Counted from the stretch's first letter, positions 42,771-54,041 are shown. The stretch is 64,000 bases of DNA from Chryseobacterium sp. 52 (GCF_002754245.1 NZ_PEEX01000001.1:2460001-2524000); one strand, 5' to 3'. Notes: a model not told the origin generated them from the sequence alone. Numbers and translations: made by a program.

Positions 42771-44875
42771 AAGTAGTTTTAGCAGAAAAACCAAGCGTAG
42801 CCCGTGAAATTGCAGTACTGCTGGGGGCTAGCGAGAAGAAAGAAGGGTATTTGATCGGAAATTCGTATGCTGTTACCTGGGCTTTTGGCCATTTGATCAC
42901 ATTGGCCATGCCGGAAGACTATGGAATAAGCGGATTTAGCAGGGAAGCCCTGCCTATTCTGCCCAATCCGTTTCAACTGACGATCAGAAAGGTTAAAAAA
43001 GAGAAATCCTATGTCAATGATCCGGGGGCATCAAAGCAGCTGAAAGTCATCGATGGCCTGTTAAAAAAATGCGATGAGATTATTGTGGCTACAGATGCGG
43101 GGCGTGAGGGTGAACTCATCTTCAGATATATTTATGAGTATCTCAAATGCAGAAAGCCGTTTCAACGTTTATGGATCAGTTCATTAACAGAAAAGGCCAT
43201 TAAGCAAGGCTTTAATCAGTTAAAACCAGGAAGTGATTTTGAAGGATTATACCATGCTGCGCAGGGGAGAAGCCGTGCCGACTGGCTGGTCGGGATTAAT
43301 GCCTCACAAGCCTTAAGTATTTCTGCCGGTTCAGGAATCTATTCACTGGGCCGGGTACAGACCCCAACTCTCGCTCTGATCTGCAAAAGATATTTGGATC
43401 ATAAAGCATTCAAAGTCGAGAAATATTGGCAGATCCAATTAGAACACCGAAAGGATTTTGTTGATTTCAAAAGCACTTCCCAAAACAAATGGAATGACAG
43501 CAAATCGGCTGAAGACCTCTTAAAATCCATACTCAGAAATGCAACAGTTCATATAGTGAGCGTGGAAACCAAAAGTGTTAGCGAGAATCCGCCATTGCTG
43601 TTTGATTTAACAGGCCTTCAAAAGCAGTGCAACAAAAAATTGAATCTCTCGGCGGAAGAAACCCTGAATATTGCCCAAAGCCTTTACGAAAAGAAATTCA
43701 TTACCTATCCACGCACAGGCAGCAGTTATATTCCTGAGGATGTATGGCCGGAAATTCCCCAGCTCATCAGGGCCATGCAGGATCGGGAAACCCTTGCTCA
43801 GGCTGTTTCAAAAATTAAATGGGGACAATTGGGTCGGCGTATCGTTAACAATCTTAAAGTAACGGATCATCATGGACTGTTGATTACCGAAAAAATACCC
43901 TCCGCATTGAGCGGAAAAGAATCTGCCGTTTATGATATGATTGCTCTACGTCTGCTGGAAGCAGTTTCACCGTTATGTCATAAGGAAATTACCACGGTGA
44001 TCACTGAAGTGAACAGCTATGAATTTCTGTCAAAGGGAATTCTCATCAAAGAAGCTGGCTGGCGCAGTATTCAGGGAAGTTTTAGCGATGAGGACGAAGA
44101 GCCCATGCAGCAGTTACCTGCTCTAAAAAAAGGCGAGGACATAAAAATAAAAAATGCCGGTGTATTGGAAAAACAGACCAAGCCCCCTGCCTTATATACG
44201 GAGGCTGGATTATTGTCAGCCATGGAAACTTGCGGAAAGGAGATTGAGAATGCCCAGGAGCGTAAGGCGTTGCAAAATATAGGCATTGGTACTCCGGCAA
44301 CCCGGGCTGCCATTATTGAAACATTGTTTAAACGCGAGTATATCAATCGTGAAAAAAAATCCTTGGTACCCTCTGAAAAAGGGCTTAAAGTCTATGAATT
44401 GGTGAAAGACAAAAAGATAGCCGATGTAGCGATGACCGGAGAATGGGAACTGGCTTTGCAGAACATCGAAAATGGGATTGCCGATGCTGAGGCCTTTCAC
44501 AGTGAAATGGAAGATTATGCATCGACAATTACCCGGGAACTTTTATCCTCTTCTGTAGAAATCAGTAATCTTCCCGTACTTCTCTGCCCGAAATGTAAGA
44601 ATATTCATTTACAGATATGGGATAAGGTGGTTAAATGCCCGGACGAGAACTGCAACTGGTTACAGTTTCGAAATATATGTGGGGTACACCTCTCCATAAA
44701 AGATATTGAAAATCTGCTTCTCAAAAGAAGAACAGATTTGATTAAGGGAATGACCAGTAAATCCGGAAAAAAATTCGATGCCTTTATTATTCTTAACGAT
44801 AAAGCCGAAACCTCTTTTGAATTTGCGCCAATGACTCCGGGGAGACCGTCCAACAACAAAAGAGGGAAAAAATGA
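42767..44875 (+). CDS. topB: DNA topoisomerase III
   Basis: Type IA topoisomerase that passes single strands, usual in Bacteroidetes conjugative elements. The 702 residues have the TOPRIM domain (VVLAEKPSVAREIA; ATDAGREGELIFRYIYE) and catalytic Tyr314 in KFITYPRTGSSYIP. A four-Cys zinc motif (LCPKCKN...VKCPDENCNW) lies near 605-625, followed by a C-terminal repeat that resembles those in the preceding DUF3945 protein. It overlaps the genes on both sides by 4 bases, forming a tight operon with DUF3945 and the methyltransferase. Confidence 0.95.
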   Translation: MKVVLAEKPSVAREIAVLLGASEKKEGYLIGNSYAVTWAFGHLITLAMPEDYGISGFSREALPILPNPFQLTIRKVKKEKSYVNDPGASKQLKVIDGLLKKCDEIIVATDAGREGELIFRYIYEYLKCRKPFQRLWISSLTEKAIKQGFNQLKPGSDFEGLYHAAQGRSRADWLVGINASQALSISAGSGIYSLGRVQTPTLALICKRYLDHKAFKVEKYWQIQLEHRKDFVDFKSTSQNKWNDSKSAEDLLKSILRNATVHIVSVETKSVSENPPLLFDLTGLQKQCNKKLNLSAEETLNIAQSLYEKKFITYPRTGSSYIPEDVWPEIPQLIRAMQDRETLAQAVSKIKWGQLGRRIVNNLKVTDHHGLLITEKIPSALSGKESAVYDMIALRLLEAVSPLCHKEITTVITEVNSYEFLSKGILIKEAGWRSIQGSFSDEDEEPMQQLPALKKGEDIKIKNAGVLEKQTKPPALYTEAGLLSAMETCGKEIENAQERKALQNIGIGTPATRAAIIETLFKREYINREKKSLVPSEKGLKVYELVKDKKIADVAMTGEWELALQNIENGIADAEAFHSEMEDYASTITRELLSSSVEISNLPVLLCPKCKNIHLQIWDKVVKCPDENCNWLQFRNICGVHLSIKDIENLLLKRRTDLIKGMTSKSGKKFDAFIILNDKAETSFEFAPMTPGRPSNNKRGKK

Positions 44876-45474
44876 TAAAAGTACTAAACCTCTATGCAGG
44901 AATTGGGGGCAACCGACGATTATGGCGAAATGTCAGGGTTACCGCTGTAGAAAGCAATGCATTGATTGCAGAGATCTATCAGAGACACTTTCCTCGCGAC
45001 AGGGTAATCACAGGGGATGCACACCAATATTTGACAGACCATTTTAGGGAGTTTGATTTTATATGGACCTCACCCCCTTGCCAGAGCCATTCTTCATTCA
45101 GGCAGAATATCTGTGTGCGTTTCAGGAATACCCCTGCTGTATATCCGGATATGAGGCTTTATCAGGAGATTCTTTTTCTGAGGTACAATGCCAGATGCCG
45201 ATGGGTGGTAGAAAACGTTAAGCCTTATTATCAGCCGTTGATCGAAGGCAGGCAGATTGGCCGTCATTTGTTATGGTCCAATTTTGAGATTCCCGATACC
45301 TTTTTCGGTGGCCCAAAGATCAGGGAGGCTCAAATTCCACAGTTGCAACAACAGACCGGATTTGATCTCTCAAAGGACAAGCTATCCAACAAAAGGCAAA
45401 TTTTAAGGAACTGCGTTGATCCCAAGCTTGGTCTGCATGTATTGAAGGCTGCACTCAAATCTCCCAGGGGATAA
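44872..45474 (+). CDS. Compact C5 cytosine DNA methyltransferase
   Basis: A 200-residue protein with the key C5-methylase motifs in order: NLYAGIGG for the cofactor, TSPPCQSHS with catalytic Cys70, and WVVENV (Glu114). Ordinary C5 enzymes are 300-450 residues with a target-recognition domain; here the region after motif VI is only about 85 residues, so the recognition part is minimal. No restriction endonuclease is adjacent. I infer a solitary methylase that may protect the element from host restriction. It overlaps topB by 4 bases and ends at a terminator shared with the facing histone-like gene. Confidence 0.8.
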   Translation: MIKVLNLYAGIGGNRRLWRNVRVTAVESNALIAEIYQRHFPRDRVITGDAHQYLTDHFREFDFIWTSPPCQSHSSFRQNICVRFRNTPAVYPDMRLYQEILFLRYNARCRWVVENVKPYYQPLIEGRQIGRHLLWSNFEIPDTFFGGPKIREAQIPQLQQQTGFDLSKDKLSNKRQILRNCVDPKLGLHVLKAALKSPRG

Positions 45475-45485
45475 ATAACATAAAA

Positions 45486-45517
45486 AATCCCTGATGTAGA
45501 TCAGGGATTGATTTTTT
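45486..45517. terminator. Bidirectional terminator between methylase and histone-like gene
   Basis: AATCCCTGAT and ATCAGGGATT form a perfect 10-base stem with a GTAG loop. T runs follow on the plus strand and an A run precedes it (T on the minus strand), so it can serve both convergent genes. Confidence 0.88.
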
Positions 45518-45692
45518 ACTTCTTGGCCTCTTCTACGGAAACCTTTCTAAATTCTTTGAAAAGTTTGCCTAGTTCCAAAGCTGATTTACGAGCTCTTGTT
45601 CCGGCAGCCTTGTTTCCTTTTTCAGCCTGAAGTGCGGCATCAGCTTTAAAGTTGGCTATTTCAGCCTCGATTTTTTCTAATAATAATTTCAT
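45516..45692 (-). CDS. Histone H1-like small basic protein
   Basis: A 58-residue protein, MKLLLEKIEAEIANFKADAA at the start, then GNKAAGTRARKSALELGKLF and KEFRKVSVEEAKK. This matches the short histone H1-like family of Bacteroidetes, thought to bind or compact DNA. The Lys/Arg-rich centre with a KAAGTRARK core is characteristic. A TATTTTTG promoter lies about 26 bases upstream on the minus strand. Being carried on the element suggests a role in nucleoid interaction or silencing, like plasmid-borne nucleoid proteins; that is inference. Confidence 0.82.
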   Translation of the reverse strand: MKLLLEKIEAEIANFKADAALQAEKGNKAAGTRARKSALELGKLFKEFRKVSVEEAKK

Positions 45693-45717
45693 AGTGGTCT
45701 TATTTAAGATAGGACGG

Positions 45718-45725
45718 CAAAAATA
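45718..45725 (-). promoter_or_regulatory. Predicted -7 box for the histone-like gene
   Basis: On the minus strand this reads TATTTTTG, fitting TAnnTTTG, 26 bases from the start codon at 45692. Confidence 0.5.
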
Positions 45726-45833
45726 TAAAATTTTTTAATACAGCAGTACGCCCTATATCATAGCCTGTAACAAGCTAATATCCGGTACTGTACCCAATCT
45801 CAATTTAGTTTTTAACCATTAAACCTATTTCTT

Positions 45834-46274
45834 ATGACTTCATATCAAAAAAAAGACCTGTCATACTATAGTTTAAGATTGCAGGAGCATCTTAGTATCA
45901 GCTTTCCCGAACTCTCAGGGGATGCAGCCTTTATCTCCCGCCGTTCCTCTCTGGCTTCAGGAGCCTATGAGGGTGCTTTTCGGGCGGGTAACCGCATAGA
46001 ACAATGCGATGAAATTGCTAACTATATCCTGTTTGAAGGGCTCCATTTTTCAAGATTTGATGCCGTTTTCCGTATTGTAAGCTATGAGTTTGATACACTA
46101 ATGGCGGACGAAGAACTTCACCCATTTGCCCTAAAAATGATGGAGGTCTGCGAACCTGTATTTTCCGCTTACAAGATCACCGATGACTTTGCCGATACCT
46201 CTGATTTTGAACTGCTTTATACGGAGCTGACCGGAACTATCCAACTCTGGATCGAAGAGCATGGGCTTCAATAA
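45834..46274 (+). CDS. DUF1896 family protein
   Basis: A 146-residue helical protein of the DUF1896 family, confined to Bacteroidetes mobile elements: [40 protein letters not shown] and a central [17 protein letters not shown]. Function unknown. Its stop overlaps the methylase-helicase gene by 14 bases, so the two are made together, as in related elements. Confidence 0.88.
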   Translation: MTSYQKKDLSYYSLRLQEHLSISFPELSGDAAFISRRSSLASGAYEGAFRAGNRIEQCDEIANYILFEGLHFSRFDAVFRIVSYEFDTLMADEELHPFALKMMEVCEPVFSAYKITDDFADTSDFELLYTELTGTIQLWIEEHGLQ

Positions 46275-49200
46275 AAAGGAGCACCTGCTTGATAATATTT
46301 CAGTGCTCCAATTGGTCTTTGACCTAGAGAAGCAAAATCGCCTGCCCAGTGAAGCAGAAAGAAAACAATTGATGCAGTACAGTGGCTTTGGAGGTCTTAA
46401 ATTGGTGCTCAACCCCGCGGGTAGTCCTTCAGATATCAACCAATGGTCAAAATATGAAAGGGATTTATTTTCTACTACACAGGAGCTCCATCGGATTTTG
46501 TATGAAAATGCTTCCGATGAAAAACAGTATCATCGCTACGTGGAGAGCATGAGAAGCTCTGTCCTCACTGCCTTTTACACTCCTCTTCCTATCATTAAGT
46601 CTGTTGAAAATGCCTTACGGGAAAAAGGAATTGTTATAGAAAGGCTCTTGGATCCATCGGCGGGAACCGGCGCATTTATCGAGTGCTTTAAACATGCACG
46701 GACCTCTGTTTCAGCGTACGAAAAAGAAGTGTTAACAGGAAAGATTCTGCAAAAACTTTACCCTGACAGCAATATCCGGATATCCGGTTTTGAAGAAGTC
46801 CCTGATGATGAAAAAGAAAGTTATGATCTTATCACCAGTAATATCCCTTTTGGTGATGTATCGGTATTTGATCTTTCCTATTCAAGAGGCAGCAATGAGG
46901 CAAAGAGGCAGGCTGCACGAAGTATTCACAATTATTTTTTTCTCAAAGGGGTTGATATGCTCCGCAATGGAGGCATACTCGCCTATATTACGTCACAAGG
47001 TGTCCTTAACAGCCCCTCCAACGAGCCTGTTCGTAAAGCTTTAATGCAGAGCTGTAATCTGGTATCGGCTGTAAGGCTTCCCAATAATCTATTTGCTGAT
47101 CATGCAGGTACTGAGGTGGGCAGTGATCTGATTATTCTTCAGAAGAATTCTGTAAAGCAGAAACTAACCGATAAGGAACTGGACTTCTGCAAGGCTAGTA
47201 TCTATTCCGATGGTACTCCCGGTAATGAACTGTTTCAGGATATGCGTCGCATCATTCATACTTCGTTATACAAAGGTACTGATCCCTACGGCAGGCCCTC
47301 ATGGATCTATGAACATAGTAGTGGAGCAGAGGGGATTGCCAAAGACCTTAAGCATATGCTTGATGCCGATTTTTCTAGTCACCTGAATTTTGAGCTGTAC
47401 AATAAGCGGGACCAAGCCCAGTTTGGTGCTGCTGTTACCAGTGAGCTTCTGCAATCAGAAAAAGAAATCGAACAGTACAGGGATCATCAACCTGCTCAAA
47501 AGGAGCTCACCTCTTCCAAGCTGCAGACTGGAAAAGAAGTACAGCTAAGCCTATTTGATCTTTTTGAAAATCCCCCTCAAAATGCTATTAAAAGAAGTGC
47601 TTCACCTGTTAAGAGAAAGAGGACTTCCGTAAAGAAAGCAAAGGTTGTACAGGGAGGTTTATTTGAGCAGGAACTGCCATTAAAAGATTCTTTGGCAGCC
47701 CAAGCCCAGAGCTCCCCAAAAGAAAATAGAAAACCCGTTGTTGGCGATCTTTTTTCAGTAAATACCCATGAAAAGCCAAGTGAAGATCCTGCTGTTATTC
47801 CCGAACCTACACTTTATATGGGATCAATCCATTCTTTTCACCGCAATGAATGTTTGGTGAGCGATAATGGATGGGTCGGCTATTTGAAAGGTTTTAGCTA
47901 TGATAAAGACAAAACGGTATTTCATCCTTTAGCGCTAACTCTATCGCAGAAATTAAGAGCCGAAAACTATATTGTCCTGCGCGATACTTACCACGATCTC
48001 TACCAAAAGGAGGCTGAAAAGCATACCGAGCAGACAAAAGAGCGGGAAACCCTTAACCTGTTGTATGATTCGTTCGTTAAAAAATTCGGGCATTTAAATT
48101 CTGCTGAAAATATAAAGCTGATCAAAACTGATTCTGTGGGCAAAGAAATGCCTTATCTGGAACGGACGATTGGTGGTGTAATTCATAAGGCAGATATATT
48201 CCGTCAGCCGGTAAGCTTTTCTGCTATCGTTATAAAAACCGATGATCCTAACGAGGTGCTGGCAGCATCTCTTAACCGCTTTGCAAGAGTTGATTTTGAT
48301 TATATGTCTCAAATCAGCGGTTTGTCCGAATACGATTTGAAAACAGCCTTAAAAGGCAAGATATTTTTTAATCCGACAGAAAAGCAGTATGAAGTATCAG
48401 AAAAATTGGTTGCAGGAAATGTCGTAGAAAAAATTGAGGCCATTCAAAACTACCTTGGATTAAATCCTGACGATAAAGAAGCTGCTGAAAGCCTTAAATC
48501 CCTACAGCAGGCTGTTCCCCGACGAATAGAATTTGAAGAACTGGATTTTAATCTGGGTGAACGCTGGATCGGTACTGATCTCTATAACCGTTTTGCCTCT
48601 CATCTTTTCGATACAGAAGTACATATTCATTACGCGGAGAATACCGATGATTTTTCACTGAGCTGCAATAAGAAAAACATCCACATCTATGAGAAATATG
48701 CCATCCAATCAGAAAGCCGTTTATATGATGGTATAGCACTTTTAAAGCATGCACTGGTCAATACCACTCCCGATATTACAAAGAAAGTGGACATTGGTGG
48801 TCAGGAAACCAAGGTTCGTGATATGGAAGCCATACAAATGGCCAACTCGAAAATTGATGAGATCAGGCAGGCCTTTACCCATTGGCTCTATGAACAGAAT
48901 GACGATTTTAAAAAGGAGCTTACCGACCGTTACAATGCTATTTTTAACTGTTTTGTTCGCCCTCAGTATGATGGAAGCCATCAGGAGTTTCCGGGACTGG
49001 ACCGAAAAGCATTGGGAATTACAGATCTGTACCCAAGCCAAAAAGATGCGGTATGGATGATCAAGCTCAATGGCGGTGCGATCTGCGACCACGAGGTGGG
49101 AGCAGGTAAAACACTTATTATGTGCTGCGGAGCACAGGAAATGAAACGTCTGGGACTGGCCCACAAACCGATGATTATAGGATTAAAGGCCAACATCCAT

Positions 49201-51621
49201 GAGATTGCAGAAACTTATCGTACCGCCTACCCCAATGCCAAGATTCTCTATCCTGGCAAGGATGATTTTACGCCACAGAAAAGATTAAAAATTTTCGGAG
49301 ATATTAAAAATAACGACTGGGACTGTATCATTCTGACCCATGACCAATTTGGGATGATCCCACAGTCTCCCGAAATGCAGAAGGAAATATTACAGGCTGA
49401 ACTCGATAGCGTTGAAGAAAATTTAGAAGCGTTGAAAGCACAGGGCAAAGAAATATCAAGAGCCATGCTCAAAGGGGTATTTGTGCGGAAGCAAAACCTT
49501 GAAGTCAGATTAAAAACACTCGAGTATGATATTGAAAACCGCAAAGATGATATCGTAGACTTCAAGATGATGGGCATTGACCATATTCTGGTTGATGAAA
49601 GCCATCGGTTTAAAAATCTGATGTTCAATACCCGGCATGAAAGGGTTTCAGGACTTGGCAATATGCAAGGCAGCCAAAAAGCGCTTAATCTGCTCTTTGC
49701 ACTGCGTACCATTCAGGAAAGAACGGGAAAAGACCTTGGTGCTACCTTTCTTTCAGGCACTACCATCAGCAATTCACTGACGGAGCTTTATCTGCTTTTT
49801 AAATACCTGCGTCCACAGGCTCTGGAAAAGCAGGGGATTTCCTGTTTTGATGCATGGGCAGCCATTTATGCAAGAAAGACGACGGATTATGAATTTTCCG
49901 TGGCCAATACCATTGTTCAGAAAGAGCGGTTTCGCTACTTCATTAAAGTGCCTGAACTGGCCCAGTTTTATTCTGAAATCACCGATTACAGAACTGCGGA
50001 AGATATTGGGATAGACCGCCCTGAAAAGAACGAGATTTTATATAACATTCCGCCGACGTCCGATCAGGAAGCCTTTATTAAAAACCTGATGCTGCTTGCT
50101 AAAAATGGCGATGCCACTCTTCTTGGTCGGCTCCCTCTTTCAAAGAGGGAGGAAAAGGCAAAAATGCTGATTGCAACCGACTATGCCCGAAAGATGTCGC
50201 TGGATATGAGGCTGGTGAGTTCCAGGTATGCCGATCATCCTGATAATAAAGCATCTCATTGTGCGGGTAAGCTTGCTGAGTACTATAAAAAGTTCGATGC
50301 GCAAAAATGCACACAGTTCGTATTCTCAGATCTGGGTACCTATAAGCCCGGTGAATGGAATGTCTATTCTGAGATTAAGCAGAAACTGGTCAATCAGTAC
50401 GGAATTCCGGCATATGAGGTCCGCTTCATTCAGGAGGCGAAGAATGATAAACAGCGCAGGGAGCTTATCAGTGGGATGAATGAGGGAAAGATACGGGTGC
50501 TGTTTGGGTCAACCGATATGCTTGGAACAGGGGTGAATGCACAAAAAAGAGCTGTTGCAGTCCATCATCTGGATACTCCATGGAGGCCCAGTGACCTTGC
50601 CCAAAGGGATGGTCGGGCCATCCGAAAAGGCAATGATATTGCCAAATTCTTTGCCGGCAATAAAGTCGATGTCATTATTTATGCCGTCGAAAAATCATTG
50701 GACAGCTATAAGTTTAATTTGTTGTATAACAAGCAGGTGTTCATCAGCCAGCTTAAAAATAATAGTTTAGGCAAGCGCATCATTGATGAAGGGTCAATGG
50801 ATGAACAGTCGGGAATGAATTTTTCTGAATATGTAGCTATATTATCAGGCAATACCGATCTGCTGGACAAGGCGAAGCTCGAAAAAAAGGTTACTTCATT
50901 AGAAAATGAACGGTTTGCCTTTACCCGCTCAAAATTCCACTCTAAGTACAGGCTTGAAGATTCTGCCAATACCCTGGCGGAGATAAAATCCCGTGTGGAA
51001 AGATTTGAAACGGATTGGGGAAATCTTCAGAATCGATTGAAGAGAACACCGGATGGCAATATGATCAATGCTATTGAACTTACCGGCCTTTCACCGGGAG
51101 CAGATGTGAAACAGATTGGAGCCAGGTTAAACCTGCTTTCTGAAAAGGCACGAACTGAAGGGCAGTATGAAGAAATAGGCTTTCTTTATGGTTTTTCACT
51201 CCTTGTTAAAACTGAAATTTCTCAAAAAGAAGGATCAGACTATAAGATCAACCGTTTTTTTATAACGGGCGAAGGCAATATTAAGTATTCTTTTAACAAT
51301 GGGCTGATGGCCTCAGACCCTAAATTAGCTTCCATGAATTTTTTGAATGCCCTGGAAAAAATACCCGGTATGATAGAACAGGAGAGGAGTAAGGCCGTGC
51401 TTATAGAAAAAGATCTGGTGGTACTTCAGGAAATCGTCCATTCCACTTGGGATAAAGAATCTAAACTTATTGCTTTAAAAACAGAATTAGCAGCTATTGA
51501 TAGAAAAATTATGCTATCAATTGCCCCTGAAGTACAGGAAGATTGCCCGGAAACTAAGATTTCGGGTACATCAGAAGATAAAAAACAGAATGACTTACCG
51601 TTTAAAATAAAGCTAAAGTGA
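46261..51621 (+). CDS. Giant N6-adenine methylase/SNF2-type helicase fusion
   Basis: A 1786-residue protein typical of Bacteroidetes conjugative elements. The first part is an N6-methylase-like domain with cofactor motif [11 protein letters not shown] (residues 129-139) and TSNIPFGD (about 195) in place of NPPF/Y. The middle (about 450-880) is poorly conserved. The helicase part has [14 protein letters not shown] (Walker A, about 945), ILVDESHRF (motif II, about 1110) and the C-terminal motif [40 protein letters not shown] (about 1420-1460). Relatives are described as anti-restriction or DNA-maintenance factors, but the role is unproven. Methylase activity may be lost because motif IV is altered. 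Confidence 0.88.
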   Translation: MGFNKKEHLLDNISVLQLVFDLEKQNRLPSEAERKQLMQYSGFGGLKLVLNPAGSPSDINQWSKYERDLFSTTQELHRILYENASDEKQYHRYVESMRSSVLTAFYTPLPIIKSVENALREKGIVIERLLDPSAGTGAFIECFKHARTSVSAYEKEVLTGKILQKLYPDSNIRISGFEEVPDDEKESYDLITSNIPFGDVSVFDLSYSRGSNEAKRQAARSIHNYFFLKGVDMLRNGGILAYITSQGVLNSPSNEPVRKALMQSCNLVSAVRLPNNLFADHAGTEVGSDLIILQKNSVKQKLTDKELDFCKASIYSDGTPGNELFQDMRRIIHTSLYKGTDPYGRPSWIYEHSSGAEGIAKDLKHMLDADFSSHLNFELYNKRDQAQFGAAVTSELLQSEKEIEQYRDHQPAQKELTSSKLQTGKEVQLSLFDLFENPPQNAIKRSASPVKRKRTSVKKAKVVQGGLFEQELPLKDSLAAQAQSSPKENRKPVVGDLFSVNTHEKPSEDPAVIPEPTLYMGSIHSFHRNECLVSDNGWVGYLKGFSYDKDKTVFHPLALTLSQKLRAENYIVLRDTYHDLYQKEAEKHTEQTKERETLNLLYDSFVKKFGHLNSAENIKLIKTDSVGKEMPYLERTIGGVIHKADIFRQPVSFSAIVIKTDDPNEVLAASLNRFARVDFDYMSQISGLSEYDLKTALKGKIFFNPTEKQYEVSEKLVAGNVVEKIEAIQNYLGLNPDDKEAAESLKSLQQAVPRRIEFEELDFNLGERWIGTDLYNRFASHLFDTEVHIHYAENTDDFSLSCNKKNIHIYEKYAIQSESRLYDGIALLKHALVNTTPDITKKVDIGGQETKVRDMEAIQMANSKIDEIRQAFTHWLYEQNDDFKKELTDRYNAIFNCFVRPQYDGSHQEFPGLDRKALGITDLYPSQKDAVWMIKLNGGAICDHEVGAGKTLIMCCGAQEMKRLGLAHKPMIIGLKANIHEIAETYRTAYPNAKILYPGKDDFTPQKRLKIFGDIKNNDWDCIILTHDQFGMIPQSPEMQKEILQAELDSVEENLEALKAQGKEISRAMLKGVFVRKQNLEVRLKTLEYDIENRKDDIVDFKMMGIDHILVDESHRFKNLMFNTRHERVSGLGNMQGSQKALNLLFALRTIQERTGKDLGATFLSGTTISNSLTELYLLFKYLRPQALEKQGISCFDAWAAIYARKTTDYEFSVANTIVQKERFRYFIKVPELAQFYSEITDYRTAEDIGIDRPEKNEILYNIPPTSDQEAFIKNLMLLAKNGDATLLGRLPLSKREEKAKMLIATDYARKMSLDMRLVSSRYADHPDNKASHCAGKLAEYYKKFDAQKCTQFVFSDLGTYKPGEWNVYSEIKQKLVNQYGIPAYEVRFIQEAKNDKQRRELISGMNEGKIRVLFGSTDMLGTGVNAQKRAVAVHHLDTPWRPSDLAQRDGRAIRKGNDIAKFFAGNKVDVIIYAVEKSLDSYKFNLLYNKQVFISQLKNNSLGKRIIDEGSMDEQSGMNFSEYVAILSGNTDLLDKAKLEKKVTSLENERFAFTRSKFHSKYRLEDSANTLAEIKSRVERFETDWGNLQNRLKRTPDGNMINAIELTGLSPGADVKQIGARLNLLSEKARTEGQYEEIGFLYGFSLLVKTEISQKEGSDYKINRFFITGEGNIKYSFNNGLMASDPKLASMNFLNALEKIPGMIEQERSKAVLIEKDLVVLQEIVHSTWDKESKLIALKTELAAIDRKIMLSIAPEVQEDCPETKISGTSEDKKQNDLPFKIKLK

Positions 51622-51813
51622 TATCAATAAGAAAAATTGAAACTCAATCTATAAAATATACATCATTTCTTTTTTGTGCATGATATTCAATCTGGCAGTA
51701 ATTTTTGTAGAACCGAAATTTAATGAATACTTTTAAATGAACAGATTTTGTATAAACCCAGGATAAGTCCGTACATCAAAGCCTTATAATTTAACCATAC
51801 AGCTTTCAAAAGA

Positions 51814-52392
51814 ATGATAAGAAAAGCAAAAGTGATCGGAATCCTAACTGCAGCATTCGTTTTGGTGGTTCTGTTTTCATGCAAGCCTAAAAAGCAGCAG
51901 GTTGAGATCAAGCCATTAACAGATAATATAGGCGAGAAGTTTGAGCTCACAGATATTGTTGATACATCAAGGAACAGCGTAACTTTAGATTTTTCTGCAT
52001 CTGAAATCAATATTGTTGATATATGGCATAATGAGTGTCCTCCATGTCTTGAGGAGATCAAAGAGGTTCCAGATCTGATAAAAGGTAAGGAAGGTAAGGT
52101 TGCGGTATACTGTCTTTCGATGTCACAGTTCTGGCTATGGAAGAAAACCATGAAAGAACATAAAGGAGCTTTTGATTTTTTAGCAGTTGTCGAGCCTAAC
52201 TTAAAACATTATAATCTGATGACTAAAGACAACCCGCGGTTCAAAAATACGATCTCCACGGATCGTTTGAAAGAGCTTCGGAGGCGTTATAAAATGCAGT
52301 GGAATCCTGCCTATTTTGTAATTGATAGGAATGGAAAAATTCTTTCAAGGCCCAACAGTATTGTAGAATTCTTAAAAGAATTAAGACAATAA
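51814..52392 (+). CDS. Thioredoxin-like (TlpA-type) lipoprotein
   Basis: A 192-residue exported protein with a lipoprotein signal (lipobox VLFSC, about residue 23). The thioredoxin fold carries WHNECPPCLEEIKE, a CPPC redox motif, and NPAYFVIDRNGKIL with the cis-proline region. It would work as a periplasmic thiol reductase or oxidase. It lies 190 bases after the giant helicase and before the TetR gene, in the cargo part of the element. Confidence 0.85.
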   Translation: MIRKAKVIGILTAAFVLVVLFSCKPKKQQVEIKPLTDNIGEKFELTDIVDTSRNSVTLDFSASEINIVDIWHNECPPCLEEIKEVPDLIKGKEGKVAVYCLSMSQFWLWKKTMKEHKGAFDFLAVVEPNLKHYNLMTKDNPRFKNTISTDRLKELRRRYKMQWNPAYFVIDRNGKILSRPNSIVEFLKELRQ

Positions 52393-52500
52393 AATACGGT
52401 TGCTGGGGTTTTTGCTTTAAGGTGGCTAAATTGCGCTTGACTCCAGATTTTTAATTATCACTTGAAAAATTGCAAATTGCAAGGATAAAAGCACATCCAA

Positions 52501-53133
52501 ATGACCAGGAAAATCCCAGACGGACCTTTTAGGAATAAAGAGAGAACGAAGAAGATACTCATAGAATCGGTAGGTGAAATTTTAACAAAAGAAGGTTTTA
52601 CAGGCTTAAATATCAGCCAGATTGCGGCAAAAGCGCAAGTTGACAGGAAATTAATCTATGAATATTTTGGCGGACTGGAAGGATTGGTTAAAGAATACCT
52701 GAACACCAGAGATTTTTGGAAGTTTAATTCAGAACAGATAGAACAGTCAATAGAAGGTGATACGGAAGATCTGGGGAAAAGAACGACCTATATGGTATTG
52801 GAAAAACAGCTTGATTCATTGATGAACAACGAAGAAATGCGAAGAATAATTACGTGGTCGCTTTGCGAGGATTTAAAACCGTTGAGGGAGCTCAATAAAG
52901 ATCGTGAGGCATTGGCAGAACCGTTTTTCAATACGGTTACTGACAATCACTTCAGGGATAAAAACAAAAACCTCAGAGCTGTTATGGCTATTTTGATCAG
53001 TTCCAATTACTATATGACCCTGATCAGTCAGATGAATGGGAGCACGATTTGCGGAATCGATCTTCAAAAGCCTGAGGATAGGGAAGAAATAAAGAAAACC
53101 CTCAAACAGATCATAGACTGGTCCTATCTGTAG
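52501..53133 (+). CDS. TetR/AcrR family regulator
   Basis: A 210-residue one-component repressor. The N-terminal helix-turn-helix is clear (EGFTGLNISQIAAKAQVDRKLIYEYFGGLEGLV). The C-terminal ligand domain is unlike named subfamilies. It faces the PorP/SprF gene with only 20 bases between stops, and the thioredoxin-like gene is upstream. It may control the surface-protein operon opposite or the thioredoxin gene; the sequence does not say which. Confidence 0.85.
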   Translation: MTRKIPDGPFRNKERTKKILIESVGEILTKEGFTGLNISQIAAKAQVDRKLIYEYFGGLEGLVKEYLNTRDFWKFNSEQIEQSIEGDTEDLGKRTTYMVLEKQLDSLMNNEEMRRIITWSLCEDLKPLRELNKDREALAEPFFNTVTDNHFRDKNKNLRAVMAILISSNYYMTLISQMNGSTICGIDLQKPEDREEIKKTLKQIIDWSYL

Positions 53134-53153
53134 AGGGTTTTCTTTGTCGAGGG

Positions 53154-54041
53154 TTATCTAAACTGAAAACGTAGGGCGATTTCAAATTCGCCGTTACTAT
53201 ATGTCCCTAAATCCGATGTACCTGTTGTATAAAAGCATAAAATATGCAATTGATTTTGGTAGAGAGTGCCTATACCAACGGTCATGCTATTGGTACTGTG
53301 ATACATACTGTGTACGGTAAGTTTGTCTTCCCAGAATTGCATTTGTGCCCCTAGGTCTACGATATTTTTATAGTTATGGATCCCCCGATAGATGAGTTTT
53401 GGCTCTACACTGCTGATGGCTCCTCCCTGCCCGGTAAACCTATAGCTTACTGCTCCCATATAAGAGGAACGGTCAGCGCTATTTTTCCTGAGGTCTCTAT
53501 TGAGAAAACTTTTTAAATTGGGTATACCCGCCTGAATAATCAACGGCCCGTTTCTAAGCGCGATGCCAAAGTCCCCATCAAGATATAATTTTCGGGCATT
53601 AAACTGCTGCAGGCTTTGATCATCAGTATCACCTGTTATCTTGAGAAAATCAATCCATTCGTTCATAAGGCCTGCTGAAAGGCCAAAATCAATAAAAGCA
53701 GCATTGTTATTTAAAGGGAGATGATAGGCATAGGTTGCTTTTATACTGGTGCGGTGGATTACACCCGCACTTTCGTTATATAAGCTGAGACCGAATCCAA
53801 GTCTGGTGTTGGCTATACCTTTAGTAAGTGAGAAAGCCTGCATAGAAGGAGATCCGTCAATAGCTGTCCACTGCACTTTATAAGCCGCTCCAATTTGCCA
53901 TCCTTTTTGAACCCCCGCCATTGCCGGGTTGGCCAGATATTGATTTTGAAAGTACGTGCTGCCCATCGCATTAAGCTGTGGGTAAGCTTTGCCTGAAAGC
54001 ATCAATGCTGCTGTCAGTATGATATATTGTAATATTTTCAT
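53154..54041 (-). CDS. PorP/SprF family type IX secretion outer-membrane protein
   Basis: A 295-residue outer-membrane beta-barrel of the PorP/SprF family, which helps type IX secretion and anchors type B substrates at the surface. A signal peptide (cut near GKAYPQ, about residue 22) precedes the family opening MGSTYFQNQYLANPAMAGVQKGWQIGAAYK. It lies 83 bases downstream of the giant secreted protein on the same strand, the standard substrate-partner arrangement in Flavobacteriia. Neither is usual as element cargo next to a coupling-protein gene. Confidence 0.9.
   Translation of the reverse strand: MKILQYIILTAALMLSGKAYPQLNAMGSTYFQNQYLANPAMAGVQKGWQIGAAYKVQWTAIDGSPSMQAFSLTKGIANTRLGFGLSLYNESAGVIHRTSIKATYAYHLPLNNNAAFIDFGLSAGLMNEWIDFLKITGDTDDQSLQQFNARKLYLDGDFGIALRNGPLIIQAGIPNLKSFLNRDLRKNSADRSSYMGAVSYRFTGQGGAISSVEPKLIYRGIHNYKNIVDLGAQMQFWEDKLTVHSMYHSTNSMTVGIGTLYQNQLHILCFYTTGTSDLGTYSNGEFEIALRFQFR

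Noticed and set aside
46261..51621. Phage-defence island (methylase-helicase fusion as a defence system)
   Set aside because: The fusion is a standard component of Bacteroidetes conjugative elements beside DUF1896, and no nuclease partner is present, so a defence role is not supported.
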